DNA of 64,000 nucleotides from JAENVT01 sp039931555 (GTDB lineage: Bacteria > Actinomycetota > Acidimicrobiia > Acidimicrobiales > Ilumatobacteraceae). The position numbers were made by a program, and so were the translations under genes. Below, piece by piece: positions 9,401 to 17,977 of this stretch. The stretch lies in contig JBDTRP010000141.1 of NCBI GenBank assembly GCA_039931555.1, positions 1-64,000 on the forward strand, written 5' to 3'. The first letter of the stretch is position 1, and each line of letters begins with the position of its first letter. Under the pieces are notes generated by a model. That model was not told the DNA's origin, did no database searches, and saw only the letters and a list, made by a program, of their open reading frames with translations.

Positions 9401-9469
9401 CTCTACCGAGCGAGCGTCGACCCCCGAACCCGAGCGGACCTCGAGCGGTCCGAGTATCGCGAAGTTCAC
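6464..9469 (-). CDS. AfsR/SARP-family transcriptional regulator (BTAD-NB-ARC-TPR)
   Basis: A 1001-residue multidomain activator. Residues 1-95 form an OmpR-like winged helix (NFAILGPLEV, NALQIQISYLRKQIG); 96-250 a bacterial transcriptional activation domain of TPR type (QEQLHEQLLVALYRSGRQAD, ELGIDPGPRLQELQRQIL). About 290-560 is an NB-ARC/AAA ATPase with Walker A GPAGAGKS (319-326) and Walker B LLVLDTCEHV. The rest is helical repeats. In actinobacteria such proteins switch on biosynthetic or stress gene clusters in response to nucleotide or kinase signals. GTG start at 9469. It is transcribed divergently from the rhodanese-MFS-copper genes and is the only full-length regulator in the island, so they are its likely targets. 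Confidence 0.88.
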   Translation of the reverse strand: MNFAILGPLEVRSGSGVDARSVEIRRGLPRTLLTMLVLHAGETVSASGLADVLWGDDQPRNPANALQIQISYLRKQIGGGTSLQPIVTRPGGYSLNIEREQIDAYHFERVVRATSRSTPTSREELLVGLGELDDALMLWRGDALFDVTGEPFALGEAARLQELRLVALELRHDLMLTLGRHHELVGELTALIGEHPLREQLHEQLLVALYRSGRQADALRAYDHTRTLLLEELGIDPGPRLQELQRQILAQDPTLSWAPSPDEMPATPAVRDDRGGTDRPAARPTATIPIAVTGLVGRDIELARIRKLLDRSRIVTLTGPAGAGKSRLALEIASARALETDVWFVDLAAVVDADLVASTVAAALAVPTAPGEDAATAVASSLTSRNGLLVLDTCEHVVGAAALLAGRILRQARDLRILTTSRRPLGITGEIAWPVPPLALAPPDARSADATAGYPAVELFVERAASVRPDFELTDNNAADIAAICLALDGLPLAIELAAARTDVLTPQAIRARLTNRFELLVDGGSDVSPRQQTLRAAIDWSVGLLDEGQRSFFARLGVVAGSFDLEAACAVTASDPAETLGLLTALVRHSMVAVVGDDRYRLLDTLRAYALETLETLDADDARDRHANYHVGLAERAERGIQGADQLMWLDRLRTDVPDHRAALEWLVSTGDGMSAARLAGALGWFWTLDGMLAEACSRLEQVLAFQDLPPAVRGKAMWSDALLSASLGELEQAQALASESIELGRRSGDPVVTGCGLNALAVAEWALGDLDASSRTRDEAIAAFASADHVWGLALCRVLQARTAIDQGDPQATERAQAGLEAARAACDLHLVGIGLEQVTRLALRSGDVETAQARAAEAVSVQERIGYTEGVVAALHLLGRATLAAEGADSAATHHVRALRLALTIGHAAAMCEALEDLAQASATFDPDDARSLLNIAEHHRLKRSLPRRSDDDAWANALRLQLGAIDQRDQLDASLEDAVRDVLQSTKRSRPAHRQTT

Positions 9470-9602
9470 GACCGGAGGCTACAAGCCGGCCTGTCACGCG
9501 CCTGTTGCGGTGGTGCCTACGCGTGCAAGGGTGGTCACAGCGGTCGACGATCAACTGTCGACCGATCCTTCGAAACGGACGACCTAGGAAAGGAAACCCC
9601 GG

Positions 9603-9941
9603 TTGACCACGCCGATCTCACGCGACGACCTGCATCGCCGAATCACGAACGGCGAACGCCTCATGCTCGTGGAGGCGCTCGGCCCGGCGTACTTCGCCGA
9701 CGCGCACATCCCGGGGGCCGTCAACATGCCGCCGGACCAGGTCGACCGGCTGGCCCCGGCGCTGCTGCCGGACAAGGACGCCCCGATCGTCGTCTACTGC
9801 AGCGGGACGTGCCACAACTCCGAGATCACGGCACGGCGCCTCGACGACCTTGGCTACAGCGACGTTCAGGTGTATCTGGGCGGCAAAGAGGACTGGGTGG
9901 AACACGGCCTCCCCGTCGAGCGTTCCGACGACCCCGATTGA
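9603..9941 (+). CDS. Single-domain rhodanese-like protein
   Basis: A 112-residue cytoplasmic sulfurtransferase-type domain: DDLHRRITNGERLMLVEAL, FADAHIPGAVNMP and the active-site loop VYCSGTCHNS, whose first Cys is the expected sulfane carrier. Rhodaneses move sulfur from thiosulfate or persulfides to thiophilic acceptors such as cyanide or thiols; in metal islands they often accompany copper or arsenic genes. The start is a TTG at 9603 preceded by GAAAGGAAA. It heads a rightward run (rhodanese, DHA2 pump, CopZ) and is divergent from the SARP gene, with a 133-bp gap holding both promoters. Confidence 0.85.
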   Translation: MTTPISRDDLHRRITNGERLMLVEALGPAYFADAHIPGAVNMPPDQVDRLAPALLPDKDAPIVVYCSGTCHNSEITARRLDDLGYSDVQVYLGGKEDWVEHGLPVERSDDPD

Positions 9942-10043
9942 CCGCGGCGGCCGCTGTCATGATCCACGACAGAGCCGCTCCAGAGGCCTGACAGGACCGC
10001 CCGCCACCATCGCTCCGACTGACCAACCGTCAAAGGAGCACAC

Positions 10044-11483
10044 ATGTCGTCCAACCACCCCTACCCGAATCGGTGGCGAGCACTCGGCGTCATCGCCACC
10101 GCCCAATTCCTCGTCATCATGGACACGTCGATCATCGGCGTCGCCCTGCCGGACATGCAGAAGTCGCTCGGCTTCTCGCCGTCGAACCTGTCGTGGGTCT
10201 TCAACGCCTACGTGATCGCTCTCGCCGGGCTTCTGCTGCTCGGTGGCAAGCTGTCCGACGTTCTCGGCGCCCGACGCGTCTTCGCCGCTGGGTTCGCGAT
10301 CCTCACCGCTGCGTCACTGGCCGCCGGCCTCGCCCGGTCAGTCCCTGCCGAGATCGCCGCCCGAGCCGCACAAGGTGTCGGTGCGGCCCTGATCGCGCCG
10401 GCGGCGCTGACGCTGCTGATCACCTGCTTCAGCCCCGAACCGCGCGAACTCGGCAAGGCGATGGCGCTGTATGCGGCCGCTGCTCCCGCCGGCGGTACAG
10501 CGGGAGTGTTCCTCGGTGGTGTCTTGACGCAGTGGCTCGATTGGCCCTGGGTGTTCTACGTCAACGTACCGATCGGCCTCGCCGTGCTGTTCCTGACGCC
10601 ACGGGTGCTGCCGAGCGGCCACCGCGCCGGCGGTCGCATCGACGCGCTGTCCGCAGTGACGGTCACCGGCGCGTTGTCGCTGCTCGTACTGGGTGTCGTG
10701 CGGGCACCGGAGCTCGGTTGGACAGACACCACGACGATGTCGTCGCTCGCCGGCGGTGTAGCACTGCTCGCAGCGTTCGTCGTCATGCAGGCCACCAGGC
10801 GCGATCCGCTGATGCCGCTCGGCATCTTCCGCACCAAGGACCTCGCCGCCGGGAACGCGGTGATGGCGCTGCTCGGCGCAGCGTGGGTGCCGATGTGGTT
10901 CTTCCTGAACCTGTTCCTGCAACAGGTCCTCGGCTACGGACCATTCGCGGCTGGGGCCTCGTTGCTGCCGATGACGGTGCTGATGATGATCCTGATGGTC
11001 GGGGTGACCGGGCGCACCGTCGGCCGGTTCGGCAACCGGCGCGTGCTCGTGACCGGGCTGCTCTCCCTCTCGGGCGGTCTGGCGATCTTGACGGCTTTGT
11101 CGCCGAACAGCACCTTCGCCGAGGTCGCCCTACCCGGTTCGCTCGTTGCCGCGCTCGGCATGAGCCTGGCCTACATCCCAGCGATGTTGAGCTCGATGGC
11201 ACACGCTGCGCCGTCAGAGGCCGGGTTGGCTTCGGGCATCGTCAACACCACCTACCAGATCGGCTCGGCGCTCGGACTGGCAGCCATGACCGCCGTCGCC
11301 ACGAGTGCCGGCGCCAACACGGTTGGCGATCCCGTCGCCCTCACCGACGGATACTCAGCGGCCTTTGCCGGCGCAGCCGCGATCGCTGTGGTCGCAGCCG
11401 TCGTGGCAGCGGTGTTCGTCGCCCGTCGCCCCGACGATGTGCCGTCGGCGGAGCCTGTCGCCCAGCCGACTCTCGTCAGCTGA
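10044..11483 (+). CDS. MFS transporter, DHA2 (14-TM, EmrB/QacA) family
   Basis: A 479-residue proton-coupled drug exporter. Hallmarks are the TM1 motif LVIMDTSIIGVALPDMQKSL (residues about 20-40), WVFNAYVIALAGLLLLGGKL, the loop GARRVF, the antiporter motif (AAPAGGTAGVFLGGVLTQWL) and WPWVFYVNVPIG. Length and hydrophobic pattern fit 14 transmembrane helices. DHA2 members extrude cationic dyes, antibiotics or disinfectants; the natural substrate here is unknown. It lies about 100 bp after the rhodanese gene and 63 bp before the copper-chaperone gene on the same strand, so it probably belongs to that operon. Confidence 0.9.
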   Translation: MSSNHPYPNRWRALGVIATAQFLVIMDTSIIGVALPDMQKSLGFSPSNLSWVFNAYVIALAGLLLLGGKLSDVLGARRVFAAGFAILTAASLAAGLARSVPAEIAARAAQGVGAALIAPAALTLLITCFSPEPRELGKAMALYAAAAPAGGTAGVFLGGVLTQWLDWPWVFYVNVPIGLAVLFLTPRVLPSGHRAGGRIDALSAVTVTGALSLLVLGVVRAPELGWTDTTTMSSLAGGVALLAAFVVMQATRRDPLMPLGIFRTKDLAAGNAVMALLGAAWVPMWFFLNLFLQQVLGYGPFAAGASLLPMTVLMMILMVGVTGRTVGRFGNRRVLVTGLLSLSGGLAILTALSPNSTFAEVALPGSLVAALGMSLAYIPAMLSSMAHAAPSEAGLASGIVNTTYQIGSALGLAAMTAVATSAGANTVGDPVALTDGYSAAFAGAAAIAVVAAVVAAVFVARRPDDVPSAEPVAQPTLVS

Positions 11484-11546
11484 GCCGGGATCGACCGCAC
11501 GCGTGCGTCTCCATCACTCTCCAACACCAACCCCCATAGGAGCATC

Positions 11547-11756
11547 ATGAACAACATCCAGACCTACGACGTCGTCGGCATGACCTGCGATCACTGCGCA
11601 CGCTCGGTCGGCAACGAGATCCGCAAGATCGACGGCGTCGACGACGTCGCCGTGGATCTCGTCACCGGCGTGGTGACCATCACCAGCAGCGGCGAGGTTG
11701 CCGCAACCGATGTCGCCGCCGCAGTGACCGAAGCCGGCTACGACTTGGCCGACTGA
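11547..11756 (+). CDS. copZ: CopZ-like heavy-metal-associated (HMA) chaperone
   Basis: A 69-residue ferredoxin-like HMA domain with the copper-binding loop GMTCDHC near residues 11-17 and the family ending TEAGYDL. Such proteins carry Cu(I) in the cytoplasm and hand it to P1B-type ATPases such as the one at 14203. An AGGAG-type ribosome binding site precedes the ATG. It closes the rightward rhodanese-MFS-copZ run and is followed by a convergent SRPBCC gene 9 bp away. Confidence 0.88.
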   Translation: MNNIQTYDVVGMTCDHCARSVGNEIRKIDGVDDVAVDLVTGVVTITSSGEVAATDVAAAVTEAGYDLAD

Positions 11757-11765
11757 GCACATTCA

Positions 11766-12308
11766 TCAGCCCCCAACCCCCGGCGAGGGTGGCGTTCGAC
11801 CGTCGAGGTCGACGCCACCTTCGTCGCGTTCGGACGTGGTGTCATTCGCAGACGCCTCGGCGAGCGCTTTGATGCGGTGCAACGACATGCCGATCGTGTC
11901 GGCGTTGCGGGCGGCACGATCGCGGGCACCGGTGATCCACGGCGACACGATCTGCAGCCACCTCTCTCTGCGATCCTCGACCGATTCGGCGAGCAGGGTG
12001 CCGCCTCCGTCCAGTTCGCTTAGCCCGTAACCCCATCGGGCAACCGGTCGCCCGAGGAACGTCACGTCCCACACGAGCTCGTGACCGGGTCGAGCGGCCC
12101 GTATCGACGAGGTCGTGGACCACCTTCGCCAACCATTCCGGCTCGCTCCGCGATATCGGGCGCCTGCGGTTGCAGCCGTTGCCCCGCCGAGCCACCGGCA
12201 GCGAACGCACTCGGGACTCCACTCGCCGGTACGCGTCACGTCCGCAACGAGCGCGTAGACAACTGCCGGAGTGGCGGAGATCTGGATAGCGGACCTCACG
12301 ATGCCCAT
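11766..12308 (-). CDS. SRPBCC (polyketide cyclase/START-like) protein
   Basis: A 180-residue soluble protein of the START/Bet v1-like fold: an N-terminal strand and first helix (IVRSAIQISATPAVVYALVA, TRTGEWSPECVRCRW), central strands (ELVWDVTFLGRPVARWGYGL) and a long C-terminal helix (ARNADTIGMSLHRIKALAEA). These proteins bind hydrophobic ligands or act as cyclases; the ligand is unknown. The ATG at 12308 fits the fold; the longer frame from 12401 adds a basic leader without support. It stands alone, convergent to copZ and divergent from the AhpD-like gene. Confidence 0.75.
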   Translation of the reverse strand: MGIVRSAIQISATPAVVYALVADVTRTGEWSPECVRCRWLGGATAATAGARYRGASRNGWRRWSTTSSIRAARPGHELVWDVTFLGRPVARWGYGLSELDGGGTLLAESVEDRRERWLQIVSPWITGARDRAARNADTIGMSLHRIKALAEASANDTTSERDEGGVDLDGRTPPSPGVGG

Positions 12309-12627
12309 CCAGCCATCCTCGCGCACTCGACGCGACAGAGAACGCGGAGCGCCACGACAGGCGACCGTGCGACCGCCATTGGAATGTGGACATGGCGCCA
12401 CCCCCGCCTCACAGCGTCTGACGCGAGGGCATGACTCCGGCAGCGAATCTGCGCCCTACGCGGCAAAGCCGCAGCGCGTTGGGCGGCGTGGTCGCTGATC
12501 TCGGGCACTGAGAGTCAGTACGTCGGCTGCCCTGTCCTTCGGCGCGCCTCCACAGAGCTGCCACAGCTCGGTGACAGCCACCACCCGCACGATGTCAGCA
12601 CCAACTCGACGACCACGGAGCCATGCG

Positions 12628-13215
12628 ATGACCGCCACTGATTTCGAACCGACGACCGACAGCCAGCCACCTCATCTGGCCCCACCTCGGTTCCCCGCCC
12701 ACACCCCGACCACCGCGACGGGCCGAGCCAGCGACGCGCTCACCCGCCTCTGGGACCGCCATGGCGACAACGTCGGCGTGATGGCCCGAACGATGGCGGG
12801 ATCGCCCTCGCTCCTCGAGGGCTACCTCGAACTGAGCCGAGCGATGAAGCGCACCACCCTCCCCCGCTCGCTGTCCGAACAGATTTCCCTGTCCATCCAA
12901 CAGCACCTCGACTGCGCGATGTGCCTCGCCGCCCACACCACCGCAGCCCGAGCAGCCGGACTCTCCGACGACGACATCGCGCTCGCCCGTGCCGGCACAG
13001 CCAACGATCCGGCCGCAGCCGCACTCATCGCCTACGCCAACCAAGTCCATCAGGCGCCCGCCACCGTCACCAGCGAGCAGATCGACGACCTCCGCCGGCT
13101 CGGACACTCCGACCGCCAACTGCTCGACGTCGTCGGACTCGTCGCACTCAACCATCTCACCGGCGCCTTCAACCTCGTCGCCGGCCTTCACCCCGAACAG
13201 GACACCGCATCATGA
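12628..13215 (+). CDS. Carboxymuconolactone decarboxylase / AhpD-like protein
   Basis: A 195-residue all-helical protein with the AhpD redox motif CAMCLAAH (Cys-x-x-Cys and His three residues later) after a DALTRLWDRHGDNVGVMART region. AhpD-like proteins reduce peroxides or peroxiredoxins through the CxxC pair. The second helix bundle (SDDDIALARAGTANDPAAAA, VALNHLTGAFNLVAG) is typical. GGAG lies 8 nt before the ATG at 12628, so I prefer it over 12571. It overlaps the next gene by ATGA and leads the AhpD - His-rich protein - Cu-ATPase - MFS operon, suggesting a role against copper-driven oxidation. Confidence 0.8.
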   Translation: MTATDFEPTTDSQPPHLAPPRFPAHTPTTATGRASDALTRLWDRHGDNVGVMARTMAGSPSLLEGYLELSRAMKRTTLPRSLSEQISLSIQQHLDCAMCLAAHTTAARAAGLSDDDIALARAGTANDPAAAALIAYANQVHQAPATVTSEQIDDLRRLGHSDRQLLDVVGLVALNHLTGAFNLVAGLHPEQDTAS

Positions 13216-14201
13216 ACAGCCAGCCATCCGCACAGCGCAGCCGCAACATCGGCACACGCACCAAGCTCGTCGCCTACGCCGCCATCCTCGCCGCCGCCTT
13301 TGCCGCTGCGGCCGGAGTCGCCGCGGCCGTCGGCCCGATCGACACCAGCGACGGAACACACGACGACCACCCAGATGCCGTGGAGCACGACATGGGCGGC
13401 GGTCAGCCGCACGTACCCGGCGTCTCGATCGACGCCGACGGCTTCCGCATCGTCCCGGCAACCCTGTCACTCGCCGCCGACACCGCCGCGCCCTACGCGT
13501 TCCGCATCGTCAACGCTGACGGAGCCACCGTCACCGACTTCGACATCACTCACGAGCGCAGGCTGCACCTAATCGTCGTCTCACGAAACCTCGTCGACTA
13601 TCACCACCTCCACCCCACCCAGGACGCCCATGGAGTATGGACTGCCGATGTTCCAGCGCTCCCGGCCGGCTCCTATCGAGTGTTCGCCGACACCCGCCCG
13701 ACCGGCGCCGATGGGATCACGCTCGGCACTGATCTGGCCGTCGGGCCGGGAGTCGCCGACCCCGGCGTCGCCTCCGCTCCCGGCGAGACCACCGCAACTG
13801 TCGACGGCCTTACGATCGAGTTGAGCGGCACCCCCGCCGTCGGCGAGTCGCTGCTCACCTTCTCCGTTTCCCGCGACGGCGAGGCGATCGTGCCAGACCC
13901 GTACCTCGGAGCGTCAGGCCATCTCGTCGCCCTCCGCGCCGGCGATCTGGCATTCCTCCACGTGCACCCCCTCGGCGACGCAACCGAGCGCACGCCGGCC
14001 GTCCGGTTCGCGGCCGCGTTCCCGACCCCCGGCACGTACCGGCTGTTCCTCGACTTCTCGATCGACGGCGCGGTGCGCACCGCGGCCTTCACCATCGAGG
14101 TTCCCGAGGCCACCGGCCAGCCTGACCAGCACGCGGAGATCAGCACCCACGACACCGATACCCACGACACAACCGGCAACTCAAACGAGACAGGACACTG
14201 A
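13212..14201 (+). CDS. His-rich membrane-anchored extracytoplasmic protein, probable copper binding
   Basis: A 329-residue protein of no family I can name. Residues about 18-42 form an uncleaved signal anchor (LVAYAAILAAAFAAAAGVAA). Outside lie a His/Asp/Met segment (DDHPDAVEHDMGGGQPH), two beta-rich domains each with clustered histidines (THERRLHLIVVSRNLVDYHH, LHP; later LHVHPLG) and a His/Asp tail (HDTDTHDTTGNSNETGH). The two domains look like a tandem duplication of a FixH- or cupredoxin-like sandwich. It overlaps the AhpD-like gene (ATGA) and ends 1 nt before the Cu-ATPase start. Translational coupling and metal-ligand richness suggest it buffers or accepts copper outside the membrane; this is inference. 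Confidence 0.7.
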   Translation: MNSQPSAQRSRNIGTRTKLVAYAAILAAAFAAAAGVAAAVGPIDTSDGTHDDHPDAVEHDMGGGQPHVPGVSIDADGFRIVPATLSLAADTAAPYAFRIVNADGATVTDFDITHERRLHLIVVSRNLVDYHHLHPTQDAHGVWTADVPALPAGSYRVFADTRPTGADGITLGTDLAVGPGVADPGVASAPGETTATVDGLTIELSGTPAVGESLLTFSVSRDGEAIVPDPYLGASGHLVALRAGDLAFLHVHPLGDATERTPAVRFAAAFPTPGTYRLFLDFSIDGAVRTAAFTIEVPEATGQPDQHAEISTHDTDTHDTTGNSNETGH

Positions 14202-14202
14202 G

Positions 14203-16503
14203 ATGACCAACCTCACCACCGACCCCACCCCAAGCAAGACCGATGCGGCCGAGCGCCAGGTGCAACTCGACATCACCGGGATGACCTGCGCCAGCTGCGC
14301 GATGCGCATCGAGAAGCGGTTGAACAAGCTCGACGGCGTCACTGCCACCGTCAACTATTCGACCGAGAAGGCCAAGGTCACCGTCACCGGCAACGTCTCC
14401 ACCGCCGACCTCGTCTCAGCAGTCGAGGCCGTCGGCTACTCGGCCGCTCCCCCACGGACAGCAACAACTGCTCAGGGCACCGACATGGTGTCCACCGAGT
14501 CGGACGCGAGTGCGCCGCTTCGTCAACGCCTGCTGATGTCGACAGCGCTGGCAGTGCCGGTGATCTTGCTGGCCATGATCCCGTCGCTGCAGTTCGACGG
14601 CTGGCAGTGGCTCTCGTTGACCCTCGCCGCGCCGGTCATCACCTGGGGTGCATGGCCATTCCACCGCGCAGCCTGGGCCAATCTGCGCCACGCCGCCGCC
14701 ACCATGGACACGTTGATCTCGGTCGGCACGATCGCCGCGTTCAGCTGGTCGCTGTACGCCCTGTTCCTCGGTGACGCCGGCGCGATCGGCATGCGCCACG
14801 GATTCTCATTCACCCCAGAACGAGGCATGGGCTCGAGCCAGATCTACCTCGAGGTCGCCGCCGGCGTCACCGTCTTCATCCTCGCCGGCCGATACTTCGA
14901 AGCCCGCGCCAAGCGCCGCTCCGGCTCCGCCCTGCGGGCATTGCTCGAACTCGGCGCCAAGGATGTCGCCGTGCTCCGCGACGACGTCGAGACACGCATC
15001 CCCGTCGAGCAACTCGCTGTCGACGACCTGTTCATCGTTCGCCCCGGCGAAAAGATCGCCACCGACGGAGTCGTCGTCGACGGCACCTCCGCCATCGACG
15101 CATCGCTACTCACCGGGGAATCAGTACCGGTCGAGGTCGGCCCCGGCGACGCCGTCACGGGCGCCACCGTCAACGCCGGAGGCCGGCTCGTGATACGAGC
15201 CACCAGAGTCGGGGCCGATACGGCGCTCGCACAGATCGCCCGCCTGGTCGAAGACGCCCAGACCGGAAAGGCACAAGTCCAGCGCCTCGCCGACCGGGTC
15301 TCGGCCATCTTCGTGCCGGTCGTCATCGCCCTCGCGGTTGCGACGCTCGGGTTCTGGCTCGTCGCCGCCACCACCGACAGCACCACCGCCGCATTCACGG
15401 CCGCCGTGGCCGTGCTGATCATCGCCTGCCCGTGCGCACTCGGGCTCGCGACACCCACCGCTCTCATGGTCGGCACCGGTCGCGGCGCCCAGCTCGGGAT
15501 CCTGATCAAAGGGCCAGAAGTGCTCGAGTCGACCAAACGGATCGACACGATCGTGCTCGACAAGACCGGCACCGTCACCACCGGCCAGATGACTCTCCTC
15601 GACGTCGTCGCCGCCGAGGGCAACACCGTTGAGGACGTCCTGCGCCTCGCCGGCTCCCTCGAAGACGCCTCCGAACACCCGATCGCCGCAGCGATCGCAG
15701 CCGGCGCACGCCAGCGCGGTGTCACGCTGTCCCCGGTCGAGTCGTTTGCGAACACCGAAGGACTCGGCGTGCAAGGCGTCGTCGACGGGCACGCCGTCGT
15801 CGTGGGACGCGAACGATTTCTCACCGAGTGGGCACTCCACCCCGATGCGGAATTGCTCGCCGCCCGCGACGCCGCCGAGGCCGCTGGCCGCACCCCGGTC
15901 TTCGTCGGCTGGGACGGCGCCCCACGAGGACTGCTCGTCGTCGCCGACGCCATCAAGGACACCTCCGCCGAGGCCGTCGCCGGGATGAAGGCCCTCGGGC
16001 TACGACCAGTCCTGCTCACCGGCGACAACGAACGAGCCGCACGGGCCGTCGCTGCCGAGGTCGGCATCGATGATGTCATCGCCGAGGTTCTGCCATCCCA
16101 GAAGGTCGACGTGATCCGACGGCTGCAGGCCGAGGGTCGGGTCGTCGCGATGGTCGGTGACGGTGTCAACGACGCCGCCGCACTCGCCGCCGCGGATCTC
16201 GGTCTCGCGATGGGAACCGGCACCGACGCTGCGATCGAGGCATCAGATCTGACACTGGTTCGCGGCGATCTTCGTGCCGCTGTCGACGCCATCCGACTCG
16301 CCCGTCGCACGCTCGGAACGATCAAGGGCAACCTGTTCTGGGCGTTCGCCTACAACATTGCCGCCCTCCCGATCGCCGCCGCCGGCCTGCTCAACCCGAT
16401 GCTCGCCGGTGCGGCCATGGCATTCTCCAGCGTCTTCGTCGTCACCAACAGCCTGCGGCTCCGACGCTTCCAGCCGTCAGCGAACACCGGACGACGAGCA
16501 TGA
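14203..16503 (+). CDS. copA: Cu(I)-exporting P1B-1 ATPase (CopA)
   Basis: A 766-residue heavy-metal ATPase. One N-terminal HMA domain has GMTCASC (about 26-32). The membrane core has the translocation motif ACPCALGLATPTALM, followed by the phosphorylation loop DKTGTVTTG, the SEHPIA signature and the hinge GDGVNDAAAL. The last helices read NLFWAFAYNIAALP and PMLAGAAMAFSSVFVVTN, which match the YN and MxxSS signatures of Cu(I)-specific P1B-1 pumps. It exports Cu(I) from the cytoplasm using ATP. It starts one base after the His-rich protein ends and overlaps the next MFS gene by ATGA, so all are translationally linked. Confidence 0.93.
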   Translation: MTNLTTDPTPSKTDAAERQVQLDITGMTCASCAMRIEKRLNKLDGVTATVNYSTEKAKVTVTGNVSTADLVSAVEAVGYSAAPPRTATTAQGTDMVSTESDASAPLRQRLLMSTALAVPVILLAMIPSLQFDGWQWLSLTLAAPVITWGAWPFHRAAWANLRHAAATMDTLISVGTIAAFSWSLYALFLGDAGAIGMRHGFSFTPERGMGSSQIYLEVAAGVTVFILAGRYFEARAKRRSGSALRALLELGAKDVAVLRDDVETRIPVEQLAVDDLFIVRPGEKIATDGVVVDGTSAIDASLLTGESVPVEVGPGDAVTGATVNAGGRLVIRATRVGADTALAQIARLVEDAQTGKAQVQRLADRVSAIFVPVVIALAVATLGFWLVAATTDSTTAAFTAAVAVLIIACPCALGLATPTALMVGTGRGAQLGILIKGPEVLESTKRIDTIVLDKTGTVTTGQMTLLDVVAAEGNTVEDVLRLAGSLEDASEHPIAAAIAAGARQRGVTLSPVESFANTEGLGVQGVVDGHAVVVGRERFLTEWALHPDAELLAARDAAEAAGRTPVFVGWDGAPRGLLVVADAIKDTSAEAVAGMKALGLRPVLLTGDNERAARAVAAEVGIDDVIAEVLPSQKVDVIRRLQAEGRVVAMVGDGVNDAAALAAADLGLAMGTGTDAAIEASDLTLVRGDLRAAVDAIRLARRTLGTIKGNLFWAFAYNIAALPIAAAGLLNPMLAGAAMAFSSVFVVTNSLRLRRFQPSANTGRRA

Positions 16504-17765
16504 GTACCCGGACCACGGCGGCGTCCGCAATGACTGTCGGAGCAGTCACTGCAGCCGGCGCCACTCACCTTGCAGTTGACCTCGTCGGTGGAGGGTTCGC
16601 CGCACTGTTGCCCACCATCGCCGAACGGCTGTCGCTCTCAAGCACCGGCGCCGGTGCGCTCGTCGCACTGTTCTCGGTGAGCGCACTCGGCAGTCAACCG
16701 CTCATGGGTCGCCTCGCTGATCGTTTCGACGCGCGACACATCACTGCCGTCGCTGCTGGCGTCGCCGCCGCAGTCCTCACCACAGCTGCGGTGATGACCA
16801 GCCTGCTTGCGCTGATCGCCATGATCATCGTCGGCGGTCTGGCCGCCGCCGCCTTTCACCCTGCGGGAGCGGTCCTCGCTCGACGCCAGAGTGCCGCCTC
16901 TCCCGAGAACGCAGCGGCCGTCTTCGCCGCCGCCGGCACAGTCGGACTCGCCCTGGGACCGATCGCAGCCATCGCCCTGGCCAGCGATGCGACACTGGGC
17001 CGGGTTCTCCTGCTCGCGGTCCCGGCCCTGGTGATCACTCCGGTGATCTGGTGGCGCTCACGAGCGTCGGTTCCCACTCGGAGCTTGCCCCGAAAGCGTC
17101 GACCCGCCTCGGGCGTCCTGCTGAAGGGCGAGGTCCCGAAGCTGGCAGCCGCGGCCACCCTGGTTGCCATCGCAAGCACCTCGATCGCCTCGACCGTGCC
17201 TCGATGGATCGCCGATCAACCGGGGCGGTCCAGCACCGATCCAGCGATCGGATGGGCGCTGGCAACCTTTGCACTCGCCGCCGCGGCCGGTGGGGTCATC
17301 GCCGGGCGACTTACAAGCCATGTCGGCGCGGGCCGTGTGCTTCGCCTGTCGTTGCTCTCTGCAGCGGTCCCCGCAGGCGTCCTCGCCTTCACACCACCCG
17401 CCACTGCAGCATCGTTCGTGGCACTCCTGTTGACCGGGCTTCTCATCGGACCAGCAATCCCGTTGCTGCTCGTTGCGGCGCAGAACCAGGCACCGGAACG
17501 TGCTGCGACGGCGTCGGGGATGATCATGGGTCTCTCGCATGGCCTCGCCGGTGTGGCCTTCGTCGGCATCTCAGTGATCATCAGCGTCGCCGGCTACGGG
17601 GCCGGCGTGCTCACCGGTGCAGCCGCCCTCGTCCCAGCTGCGTTCATCGTCCGCACGCACAGCAGCGCGGGCGGCCCAGCGCTCGCCAACACAGCGCGGT
17701 GCATCATCGCGACCTGTCGGTGCATCATCGACGGACCAGACACACCCGTGTCGGCGGCGGCGTGA
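16500..17765 (+). CDS. MFS transporter, 12-TM
   Basis: A 421-residue membrane protein with about 12 helices. The loop after TM2 (GSQPLMGRLADRFDARHIT) is the MFS GxLaDrxGrr signature, and HLAVDLVGGGFAALLPTIAE in TM1 recalls the fosmidomycin-resistance (Fsr) type of exporter. Substrate unknown. It overlaps copA by four bases (ATGA), so it is made with the copper pump. The C-terminus has several Cys and Arg (TARCIIATCRCIIDGPD), which is odd for the family. The 3' half has frequent shadow frames but the MFS frame is unbroken. Confidence 0.82.
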   Translation: MSTRTTAASAMTVGAVTAAGATHLAVDLVGGGFAALLPTIAERLSLSSTGAGALVALFSVSALGSQPLMGRLADRFDARHITAVAAGVAAAVLTTAAVMTSLLALIAMIIVGGLAAAAFHPAGAVLARRQSAASPENAAAVFAAAGTVGLALGPIAAIALASDATLGRVLLLAVPALVITPVIWWRSRASVPTRSLPRKRRPASGVLLKGEVPKLAAAATLVAIASTSIASTVPRWIADQPGRSSTDPAIGWALATFALAAAAGGVIAGRLTSHVGAGRVLRLSLLSAAVPAGVLAFTPPATAASFVALLLTGLLIGPAIPLLLVAAQNQAPERAATASGMIMGLSHGLAGVAFVGISVIISVAGYGAGVLTGAAALVPAAFIVRTHSSAGGPALANTARCIIATCRCIIDGPDTPVSAAA

Positions 17766-17977
17766 TGGAAGCGCCACGTCACACCGACGCCATGCGAAGG
17801 CTGGAGGGAGCGCGATCGGCCACCGAGCTCACCACGTCAATCTTGAGCATCACCATGCAACTCTTCACCGTCGCCGCGATCGTTCGGCGCAGCTTTCGCG
17901 CCTTCGCCCGAAAGCGCTGACGAAAGGTCACTCTCGCCACCACGCGCAACTCAAGAACCGAACAAGGGGATCACGCC

